Source: Nitrospinota bacterium
Lineage (GTDB): Bacteria; UBA8248; JACPRG01
DNA: 8,048 nucleotides
Assembly: GCA_030740135.1 (NCBI GenBank)
Contig: JASLXW010000169.1
Location: 1-8,048 of the forward strand
Reading direction: 5' to 3'
Under the pieces are notes generated by a model, which was not told where the DNA came from, made no database searches, and worked only from the letters and a program-made list of their open reading frames with translations. The translations under genes and the position numbers were made by a program. Shown in pieces: positions 1 to 5,264 of this stretch (position 1 is the first letter of the stretch; every line of letters starts with the position of its first letter).

Positions 1-683
1 AGACCACACGAATCGATTCACTTTCCGTAGAAAACGGGACGGACGCCTCCCGGCTTGATCTCGTCCGCCGGCTTTTCAACCGGTTGAACCGCGAGTTGTT
101 CGGCGCCTCCCTCCCCGCGCCCAAGCTCCGCCTCAGCCGTCGGATGAAATCGAGCGCGGGCTCCGTCCAGTACGGCTCAGCGCACAGGACCCTGACCATC
201 TCCATCCCCTATCACGATCATTTCGGTTGGGACGAAGAGATTGTCTCCACCATGAAGCATGAGATGCTTCACCTCCACCTGGAGCGCACCCGCGGGATTC
301 GGGGCCACGGCAAGGTGTTCTCCGACATGTGCAAGGCGCTCGGGACCGAGCGCTACTGCAAGGCGCGCCCGTACGCCGGACCGACGTACGTGTACCGATG
401 TCCGATGTGCGAAACCGAACACACGTATCGAAAAAAGGTTCGGCTCTATTGCGGCTCGTGCCATCCGGCGGCCGGATTCAGAAGGACGAGGCTCCGCCTC
501 GTCCGGACGACGACGCCCCTGCCGGCGGCCGCGGTCACGGCCGCGGAGCGGCCGCGCGAAATTCCGGCCCTGGCGGAGCGAACGGGAAGACAATTGCCGC
601 TTCCGGGCTTTGAAGACGTCCTGCCGGAGCGCACGGCCACCCGTCATCGAAAAAGAACCCCGACGGGTTCTTCCCCGAGGTGA
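1..683 (+). CDS. SprT-like zinc metalloprotein, 5'-partial
   Basis: SprT-like domain protein, a predicted zinc metallopeptidase-fold protein; the family includes the eukaryotic DNA-protein crosslink protease Spartan and poorly characterised bacterial SprT proteins. Numbering from the TTG at 84, it has an HEMLH zinc site (H59, E60, H63), a third candidate ligand H75 in GHGKVF, and a C-terminal zinc ribbon of CPMC (106-109) and CGSC (123-126). After about residue 140 the tail is Arg/Pro/Ala-rich and probably disordered. The frame stays open from base 3 upstream of the TTG, and the extra residues (SRLDLVRRLFNRLNRELFG) look like the family's first helix. TTG 84 is therefore probably internal, and the true start lies before the window. 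It is first of three co-directional genes, 62 bp before the PPOX gene. Family is clear; the in vivo substrate is unknown. Confidence 0.85.
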   Translation, partial: TTRIDSLSVENGTDASRLDLVRRLFNRLNRELFGASLPAPKLRLSRRMKSSAGSVQYGSAHRTLTISIPYHDHFGWDEEIVSTMKHEMLHLHLERTRGIRGHGKVFSDMCKALGTERYCKARPYAGPTYVYRCPMCETEHTYRKKVRLYCGSCHPAAGFRRTRLRLVRTTTPLPAAAVTAAERPREIPALAERTGRQLPLPGFEDVLPERTATRHRKRTPTGSSPR

Positions 684-745
684 CACGAAGGAACGGCGCC
701 GCCCCGATCCCCTGACGGCGAACGCCCCGATTCCAGGGCGAGCCT

Positions 746-1159
746 TTGGACCCTCCCTTGCTGACGGCCGAGCACGTCCGATTCCTGCAAACGGCGAGAG
801 TGGGCTATCTCGCGACGGCCGACGGCCGTGGACGCCCCTCCGTCGTTCCCGTGGTGTTCGTCCTGGACGGCGGGAAGGTGTACACACCCATCGACGGCAA
901 ACCCAAGGGCGACGCGGGGGCGCTCCGCCGGATCCGGAACATCCGGGAAAACCCCGCCGTCGCCTTCCTGGTCGACCGATACGATGAGGATTGGACGCGC
1001 CTGGCCTTCGTCCACATACGGGGAACCGCCGCCATCCTGGGCGCCGACCCGGCCGAATCCGATCCGGCGGACCACGACGAATTCCCGAAGGCCGAGACCC
1101 TTCCCAGGCAGAAGCACCCCAGTATCTTTCCGTTCCCCTGGGCGGTCCGGAAGGATTGA
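746..1159 (+). CDS. PPOX-class flavin/F420-dependent protein, C-terminus frameshifted
   Basis: Split-barrel flavoprotein of the pyridoxamine 5'-phosphate oxidase superfamily. It most resembles the short PPOX-class F420-dependent group typified by mycobacterial Rv0121, recalled from memory and not searched. Supporting stretches are the first barrel strands (GYLATADGRGRPSVVPVVFV, 20-39), the segment YTPIDGKPK (46-54), RNIRENPAVAFLVDRYDEDW (64-83) and HIRGTAAIL (90-98). The start is TTG 746, the first possible start after an in-frame TGA at 713; TTG 758 is an alternative. As read, the protein is 137 aa and ends in an unconvincing tail (SIFPFPWAVRKD). Frame +1 instead carries a family-like ending from base 1120, so the gene has probably lost one C in the run 1117-1120. 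Repaired it would be 153 aa and end at 1206. The substrate is unknown, and use of F420 rather than FMN is inferred only from family resemblance. Confidence 0.8.
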   Translation: MDPPLLTAEHVRFLQTARVGYLATADGRGRPSVVPVVFVLDGGKVYTPIDGKPKGDAGALRRIRNIRENPAVAFLVDRYDEDWTRLAFVHIRGTAAILGADPAESDPADHDEFPKAETLPRQKHPSIFPFPWAVRKD

Positions 1160-1206
1160 TGATTCGAATCAACCCCACGAGCTGCACCGCCTGGGGACCG
1201 TTGTGA
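1117..1206 (+). other. Displaced C-terminal segment of the PPOX gene (frameshift)
   Basis: The frame beginning at 1120 reads QYLSVPLGGPEGLMIRI, then NPTSCTAWGPL, and stops at TGA 1204-1206. Joined to KHP from the upstream frame it gives KHPQY, matching the KYPQY-type motif I associate with this family, followed by a plausible last strand ending in WG. Adding one C to CCCC (1117-1120) restores one continuous frame. The stop overlaps the next gene's GTG start as GTGA, which is typical of coupled operon genes and independently supports this tail as the ancestral end. A real mutation, a base-calling error in a C run, and programmed slippage all remain possible. Confidence 0.65.
1193..1197 (+). 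promoter_or_regulatory. Ribosome binding site of the Gfo/Idh/MocA gene
   Basis: GGGGA lies five bases before GTG 1203. It favours this GTG over the far upstream ATG in the same frame at 828, which lies inside the PPOX gene. The site sits within the displaced PPOX tail, as expected for translational coupling. Confidence 0.55.
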
Positions 1207-2300
1207 AGCTGAAGCTTCCCAAGCTCCCCCGGCCCGGCCCGGCCGACGACGCCCCGCCGGTCATCGGGATCGCCGGCCAAGCCGGCCCGATCCTGCTCTC
1301 CGCGCTCAAGGGCCTTGCGGATCTGCGCAGAATCCGCCTCGCCGGCCTTTGGGCGCCGCCCGGCATGAATCGCGGACCGGCCGCCGATTCACTCCACCTT
1401 CCCCCGGAAGCCCGATTCGACGACCCGGAGGGGCTGCTTCGCCAGGAAAGGCTGACCGCTCTCCTCGTGACGGGGGCCTTCGAGGGCCGGACCGAGACCA
1501 TCCGAAAGACCCTGGAACGGAAGGTCCACGTTCTGACCGAGCCGCCCCTCGCCGGGACCGCGGCCGAGGCCGAATCGCTCATCGACGCCGCGGCCGCCGC
1601 CGGAGTTCACCTGGGCGCAATCCACAGCGCCCGCTATGACGCCCTCTACGCGGAGCCCCTTTGGGCCGTGCGGGAGGGGCGGATTGGAGAGGTCCTGTTC
1701 GTCCGAACCGAAGGCCCCGGCTCGGACGCCCTCGTCCCGGATGATGGGGCGACCCGCTTTTCCGCGGAACTCTACGAGGACATCTACCTGGCCCGCGCCT
1801 GGGCCGGCGCCCCCGTGACTTCCGTCTACGCGCGCACCGAACGCCGCAAGCACCGCCGGAGCGAGGCGGGTTTTACGGTGTTGCACCTCGCACACGCCGG
1901 AGGCGGGGCCTCGGTCGTGGGGCGGATGAACACGGCGGGCGCCCCGTCGGAGGTCCGTGAGATCCACGGGACGGACGGGGCCATTCGAATTCACCGGGCC
2001 GAGCGGGCGTGGTCTCTCCGCAAGCGGACGGAGGGGGGGGCCGAGGCGGGCCCCTGGGCGCGAAACGATCCGGGCGAGGAGACGCTGCGCGGCGGCGCGA
2101 CGCCGGAGGGCGTCCCGGCCGGGACGGGCGCCCGTCCCCGCGCCCGGGCGCTGGATGACGCCTTCGCCTCCTTCGCCCGAGGTCTTCCCCCGCCGGTGGA
2201 TGGACGCGAGGCATGGCTCAACCTGCGCGTGCTCGACGCCGCACGGGAATCCGCCCGCACGGGGGAAGCGGTCCGGGTGGAAATCCCCTTCCCCCGGTAG
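1203..2300 (+). CDS. Gfo/Idh/MocA family oxidoreductase, atypical (365 aa)
   Basis: NAD(P)-dependent oxidoreductase-fold protein of the Gfo/Idh/MocA family, whose members usually oxidise or reduce sugars and related polyols. The N-terminal Rossmann core begins at VIGIAGQAG (20-28), with Ala where the second glycine of GxGxxG is expected. ALLVTGAF (86-93) and VHVLTEPPLAGTAAEAESL (108-126) follow. The second stretch is the usual EKP region, but the lysine is replaced by proline (E113-P114-P115). The C-terminal alpha/beta domain runs from about 140 (HSARYDALY) to a typical end, AWLNLRVLDAARESARTGEA (337-356). The true start is GTG 1203; the frame is open further upstream only because it shadows the PPOX gene. 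A G8 run at 2033-2040 lies inside the gene, but N- and C-terminal motifs share one frame, so it is intact. Loss of the EKP lysine makes classic catalysis doubtful; it may be a divergent enzyme or a non-catalytic member. Confidence 0.8.
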   Translation: MKLKLPKLPRPGPADDAPPVIGIAGQAGPILLSALKGLADLRRIRLAGLWAPPGMNRGPAADSLHLPPEARFDDPEGLLRQERLTALLVTGAFEGRTETIRKTLERKVHVLTEPPLAGTAAEAESLIDAAAAAGVHLGAIHSARYDALYAEPLWAVREGRIGEVLFVRTEGPGSDALVPDDGATRFSAELYEDIYLARAWAGAPVTSVYARTERRKHRRSEAGFTVLHLAHAGGGASVVGRMNTAGAPSEVREIHGTDGAIRIHRAERAWSLRKRTEGGAEAGPWARNDPGEETLRGGATPEGVPAGTGARPRARALDDAFASFARGLPPPVDGREAWLNLRVLDAARESARTGEAVRVEIPFPR

Positions 2301-2489
2301 CGCCCCGCAGTCTCCCCGCGAACATTCACAGGTGAACCGCCCGCTCGGGCGCGCGATCCCACTCAATCAAAAAAATCCTGAATCCTTTCTCTCCGTCGGG
2401 TTTCTAAACCGTTCGAATGGGGAACAGTTGAAGGTCGAAAGAGACCTGAACGAGAACGCCAAACGGAAAGAGAGAAAGGAATCACAACC
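2301..2489. other. Intergenic region upstream of the small secreted protein gene
   Basis: This gap of 189 bp contains no gene I can support. It holds a GC hairpin without a T tract (CGCCCG-CT-CGGGCG, around 2339-2352), an A7 run at 2369-2375, a short near-palindrome GGTTT-CT-AAACC (2399-2410) and a weak hairpin AGGTC-GAAAGA-GACCT (2432-2447). The stretch is visibly less GC-rich than the flanking genes, fitting a promoter region, but no convincing -35/-10 pair was found. Confidence 0.4.
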
Positions 2490-2828
2490 ATGAAGACGAC
2501 GAAGATTTTCAAGGCTGTTGCTTTTTCGGCCCTGCTTCTCGCGGGGACCACGGGCGCCGCGCCGGCCCAGGATCGCCTGGATTCCGGCGAGCCCTATCCG
2601 GGATTCTTCCAGAGCGTCACCGTTCCGTCCGACGGCCCCATCGTGACGACCCGCGTGGCGACCGAAGCCCCCGGGAATCTGGTGGCCGTCGAGGGTCGGT
2701 CGATCCGCCAGGGCGGACTGAGCGGCAACAGGCTGGCCGGTCTGGACCCGGAAGCGATCATCGGAATGGGTTTGGCTGAGACCGACGAGGACGCCGAGGA
2801 GGCCGTCTTCATCGCGAATGCCAAGTGA
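2490..2828 (+). CDS. Small secreted protein of unknown function (112 aa)
   Basis: I do not recognise a family. The first 26 residues form a clear Sec signal peptide: basic n-region MKTTKIFK, hydrophobic core AVAFSALLLAG, and a cleavage site APA|Q after residue 26. The mature part is about 86 residues with no cysteine and no membrane segment. It is mildly acidic at the end (ETDEDAEE, 97-104) and contains GRSIRQGGLSGNRL (69-82) and GLDPEAIIGMGL (84-95), so it is probably periplasmic or extracellular. The start ATG is well placed, with AAGGA (2476-2480) nine bases upstream. The gene stands alone between a 189-bp leader and a strong terminator, so it is probably its own transcript. Tandem Gly-rich turns and the acidic tail suggest a structural or binding role, but nothing in the sequence proves one. 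Confidence 0.8.
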   Translation: MKTTKIFKAVAFSALLLAGTTGAAPAQDRLDSGEPYPGFFQSVTVPSDGPIVTTRVATEAPGNLVAVEGRSIRQGGLSGNRLAGLDPEAIIGMGLAETDEDAEEAVFIANAK

Positions 2829-2843
2829 CAAAATGGCCGCAGA

Positions 2844-2878
2844 CCGGAAATCGCCCGGCGATCAAGGGCGGTTTCCGG
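2844..2878 (+). repeat. Hairpin 1 downstream of the secreted-protein gene
   Basis: CCGGAAATCGCCC (2844-2856) pairs with GGGCGGTTTCCGG (2866-2878) over 13 bp with one G-U pair and a 9-base loop. No T tract follows, so it is not an intrinsic terminator by itself. It starts 16 bases after the stop codon and could protect the 3' end of the transcript. Confidence 0.6.
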
Positions 2879-2892
2879 ACCTGTAAGGAAAT

Positions 2893-2906
2893 GGGGAGCC
2901 ATCCCC
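2893..2906 (+). repeat. Hairpin 2 (short) between hairpin 1 and the terminator
   Basis: GGGGA (2893-2897) pairs with TCCCC (2902-2906) around the loop GCCA. Part of it, GGGGAGCCA (2893-2901), can alternatively pair with TGGCTTCTC (2932-2940) of the terminator using two G-U pairs, a possible competing structure. Confidence 0.4.
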
Positions 2907-2910
2907 AAAT

Positions 2911-2944
2911 AGAGAAGCCACCCTAAATGGGTGGCTTCTCTTTT
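2911..2944 (+). terminator. Rho-independent terminator
   Basis: The stem AGAGAAGCCACCC / GGGTGGCTTCTCT is 13 bp with no mismatch, the loop is TAAAT, and a TTTT run (2941-2944) completes it. It should stop the transcript of the small secreted protein and insulate the TPP-enzyme gene from upstream reading. Confidence 0.85.
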
Positions 2945-2972
2945 GAAAACAGGGGTCTTCTCGTGATATACG
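2943..2972 (+). promoter_or_regulatory. Candidate sigma-70-type promoter for the TPP-enzyme gene
   Basis: TTGAAA (2943-2948) differs from the -35 consensus at one base and is followed, after 18 bp, by TATACG (2967-2972), a four-of-six match to the -10 box. It starts at the very end of the terminator and would give a leader of about 70 bases before ATG 3047. Short matches like this occur by chance, so confidence is modest. Confidence 0.4.
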
Positions 2973-2975
2973 AGA
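2959..2975. promoter_or_regulatory. Inverted repeat, candidate operator
   Basis: TCTCGT-GATAT-ACGAGA is a perfect 6-bp inverted repeat with a 5-base centre, covering the candidate -10 box. A repressor site for the TPP-enzyme gene is one reading; a small leader hairpin is another. Confidence 0.35.
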
Positions 2976-3046
2976 GTCGGAATCGGTCCTAAAGAAGAAG
3001 AGACGGACTCCTCGGCCGGCAGGCCCAACGGGAAAGCGTCATCGGC

Positions 3047-3679
3047 ATGTACCGCTTCGAGTGTTTGGAAATCCTCGCCTCCCGCCTCCGGGACGAGCTC
3101 TGCATCGTGGGGCTGGGGGGATTGGTGGACGAGTGGACCGAGTTGTACCCCGCGCACCAAAGCCTCCCTCTGAACGCCATGGGCTGCGTCGTGCCCCTGG
3201 CCCTGGGCGTCGCGGCGGGGCTTCCCGGGCGGCGGATCGTGGCCCTGGACGGCGAGGGAAGCCTGTTGATGAACATCGGGGTCCTGGCGACCCTCGGCAA
3301 TGAGACCCCCCCCAACCTTCTGACCGTCGTCTTCGACAATCACTCCTTCGAGAGCTCGGGCGGGTTCGGCACGCACACGGCAGACGCGACGGACCTGGCC
3401 GCGATCGGAAGCGGCGCGGGGATCGGGCGGGCTTGCGCCGTCTCGGACGTGGACGGCTTCAGCACGGTCCTGGACGAATCTCTGGCCTTGAGCGATCAGA
3501 CGCTCATCGTCGCGCGGGTCGAGAAAGGCACCCGACTGTCCCCCCAGCGCGAGACCGACGGAATGGAGGACAAATACAACTTCGTCCGGCACGTGGAGAA
3601 GCTCGAATCCACCCGAATCATCCCGGTCGTTCCCCGCAAGAGATACGACGTCGAGCTGCCTTGGGAAGCGAGAAACTGA
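3047..3679 (+). CDS. TPP-dependent decarboxylase, beta (PP-domain) subunit-like
   Basis: This protein of 210 aa matches the thiamine-pyrophosphate-binding half of two-part 2-oxoacid decarboxylases, such as the beta subunit of sulfopyruvate decarboxylase (ComE) or phosphonopyruvate decarboxylase. Family landmarks are RFECLEILASRL (3-14), a glycine-rich LGVAAGLPGRRIVALDGEG (53-71), SLLMNIGVLATLGN (72-85) and LLTVVFDNHSFESSGGFG (91-108). These form the TPP/Mg motif GDG...N, here GEG (69-71) with N98, so the metal-binding Asp is replaced by Glu. The C-terminus (about 160-210) is longer than the short archaeal versions I recall. ATG 3047 is preceded by GGGAAAG (3030-3036); an in-frame TAA at 2990 limits any earlier start. 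The matching alpha (PYR-domain) subunit, which supplies the activating glutamate in known two-part enzymes, is not adjacent: a terminator lies upstream and a convergent gene downstream, 13 bp away. The substrate cannot be told from sequence. Confidence 0.8.
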   Translation: MYRFECLEILASRLRDELCIVGLGGLVDEWTELYPAHQSLPLNAMGCVVPLALGVAAGLPGRRIVALDGEGSLLMNIGVLATLGNETPPNLLTVVFDNHSFESSGGFGTHTADATDLAAIGSGAGIGRACAVSDVDGFSTVLDESLALSDQTLIVARVEKGTRLSPQRETDGMEDKYNFVRHVEKLESTRIIPVVPRKRYDVELPWEARN

Positions 3680-3692
3680 CCCGGCGGTTTCA

Positions 3693-5048
3693 TCACCCCG
3701 CGAGGATCTCGGCCGCCTTCTGTCTGGCCTTCTCCCCCACGTCGATGCGCTCGAACTTCTCTTCCTTTCCGTGAGGCACGGTCGCGTCGAAGCCCATCTT
3801 CGTCGTGAGCAGGGAGCCGTCCCGCCGCTCGGCGGAGGGATCGATGGCGAACCCGGCCGCTTTCGGGATCGTGACCAGGTCCCGGTCGGCCTGAAACCGC
3901 GAGGACACCGCCCAAGCGACCATCCGGCCGTCCTCCGGGTCCACGTCTTCGTCCACGACCACCACCTGCTTGAGCACGGAAAACAGGCCGAAGCAGAGCG
4001 CCATCATGTCCCGGGCGTGGCCGGGCCGGCTCTTTCGGATCGAGACCACGGCGTGGGTGGAGCACGTGCCCGGCACGAGGTGGAGCGCCCGGACGGCGGA
4101 GTCCTGGGCGCGCAGGCGAAGCTCCATCGGAATCGTATAGGCCACGGCGAGGAGGGATTCCTCGTCCCGGCTCCAAGGCAACAAGGCGTGGTAGACGGGG
4201 TTCTCCCGGTGCGTGACCGCCGTCACCTCGATGACGTGGCTCCGGCTGTGCGTATAAACGCCGGAGCTCTCTCCCATGGGCCCTTCCGTCGCCCGATCGC
4301 CCGGCAGGACCCGGCCCTCGAGGACCATCTCGGCATGGGCGGGAACCGGGAGGTCCACGCTGACGCCGTCCGCGACCTCGACGGCCCCGCCCCGCAGCCC
4401 GCCCGCGGACTCCAGCCTATCCGCGCCGGGTCCAGACTGAAGAACGGAGCCGAGATACAACCCCGGCTCCGAGCCCAGAACGATCCCGACCGGAAAGGCC
4501 TCGCCGCGCTCCTCGGCATCCGCCAGATGGCGGCTCAGGGGCGGGCTGATGATCTGCGCGCACAACTGATTGGGCGTCTTCCGGATCTGGAGGCGGTAGA
4601 TCCCCATATTGACCCGGCGGGTCTCCGGGTCGCGACAGATGAGGAGGCCGCAGGTGATATAGGGGCCGGAGTCCCGCTCGTGGTGGGTGAAAACGGGGAT
4701 CAGGGACGACAGGTCGATGCCCCTTTTCCGGACGACCTGCTGAACGGGCGTGTTTCGGGCCTTGCGGGGCCTGATTCGCCGGCCGAGGCGATCCATAACG
4801 GTCCGCCGATAGTCTCCCTCCGTCCCGAGCGCAAGGTTCAGTCGGCGGCGCGTGCTGAGCAGGTTGCCGACGGCGGGGACGCGGTGTCCCCTCAGGTTCT
4901 CGAACCAGACCGCCGGCCCGCCCGAATCATCGAGGGAGCGCAGGACGGCCGAGGCCTCCAGGCGGGGGCGGACGGACCGTCCCACGCGAAGGAGGTCCCC
5001 CCGATTTTCCAGATCCTCCAGAAACGAGCGCAGGTCCCGGTAGGCCAA
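3693..5048 (-). CDS. UbiD family prFMN-dependent decarboxylase (451 aa)
   Basis: Prenylated-FMN-dependent (de)carboxylase of the UbiD/Fdc family, cytoplasmic and reversibly removing carboxylate groups from aromatic, heteroaromatic or alpha,beta-unsaturated acids. The family's key residues are present: NMGIYR (147-152) with metal/prFMN-binding N147 and catalytic R152, E240 in AHAEMVLEG (237-245), and the glutamates E255 and E260 in EGPMGE (255-260). These match the Arg-Glu-Glu network of characterised members. The conserved VDEDVDP segment is at 365-371. Length is normal for the family and the frame is unbroken. The start is TTG 5048, supported by a strong AAGGAGGG site six bases upstream on the minus strand. 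The maturation enzyme UbiX is not in the window. Downstream it converges on the TPP gene with 13 bp between stops. Upstream, a coxL-like gene points the same way across 216 bp, so the two could be cotranscribed. The substrate is unknown, and a role in ubiquinone synthesis is not implied by this context. Confidence 0.92.
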   Translation of the reverse strand: MAYRDLRSFLEDLENRGDLLRVGRSVRPRLEASAVLRSLDDSGGPAVWFENLRGHRVPAVGNLLSTRRRLNLALGTEGDYRRTVMDRLGRRIRPRKARNTPVQQVVRKRGIDLSSLIPVFTHHERDSGPYITCGLLICRDPETRRVNMGIYRLQIRKTPNQLCAQIISPPLSRHLADAEERGEAFPVGIVLGSEPGLYLGSVLQSGPGADRLESAGGLRGGAVEVADGVSVDLPVPAHAEMVLEGRVLPGDRATEGPMGESSGVYTHSRSHVIEVTAVTHRENPVYHALLPWSRDEESLLAVAYTIPMELRLRAQDSAVRALHLVPGTCSTHAVVSIRKSRPGHARDMMALCFGLFSVLKQVVVVDEDVDPEDGRMVAWAVSSRFQADRDLVTIPKAAGFAIDPSAERRDGSLLTTKMGFDATVPHGKEEKFERIDVGEKARQKAAEILAG

Positions 5049-5264
5049 TGTTCTCCCTCCTTAAGTATGCGGGTCGAAATAATGGGGTCTTATCTCTTAG
5101 CCGGATCCCTCACCAACCATTTGCAAAAGGGGTGGCGGAGAGCTGACATCCAAAAGCGGGTTTACCCATGTGCGAAAGCGGTGTAGCGCGAAGGCGCGGG
5201 TCGATTGACCCTTAGCCCCCGCCCAAAAGTGCGCGCGCCCATTACAGTCGGAACTCCGGCGGGC
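5049..5264. other. Intergenic region between the coxL-like and ubiD-like genes
   Basis: No gene is supported in these 216 bp. I looked for a terminator after coxL on the minus strand and saw no hairpin followed by a T run. A possible weak promoter for the ubiD-like gene on the minus strand is TTGGTG, 17 bases, ATAAGA (about 5118-5090), which I do not trust. Short GC palindromes (for example GCGCGCGC near 5231) have no clear role. Confidence 0.35.
5055..5062 (-). promoter_or_regulatory. Ribosome binding site fixing the ubiD-like TTG start
   Basis: The minus strand reads AAGGAGGG followed by six bases and TTG (5048-5046). This near-perfect anti-16S match decides the start, which is not ATG. 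Confidence 0.8.

Noticed and set aside
828..1202. Open frame upstream of the Gfo/Idh/MocA start, which would give a 490-aa protein
   Set aside because: This stretch shadows the PPOX gene, has a low-complexity Arg/Pro/Ser composition, and no Gfo-like sequence before GTG 1203.
177..1280. Long minus-strand frame (367 codons) opposite the SprT and PPOX genes
   Set aside because: Arg/Gly/Pro-rich composition typical of GC-rich shadow frames; opposite two genes with recognisable domains.
2033..2040. G8 run in the Gfo/Idh/MocA gene as a second frameshift
   Set aside because: Family motifs before and after the run are in the same frame, so it is intact here.
2378..2408. Possible promoter CTGAAT ... 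TCTAAA before the small secreted protein gene
   Set aside because: Three-of-six and four-of-six matches with a 19-base spacer are no better than chance, although a promoter in this region is expected.
5085..5140. Sigma-54-like -12 element (TTTTGCA on the minus strand) upstream of the ubiD-like gene
   Set aside because: The required GG of the -24 element is absent at the right distance.
3771..5186. Long + strand frame opposite the ubiD-like gene
   Set aside because: The minus-strand UbiD protein carries all its catalytic motifs; the opposite frame shows no domain.
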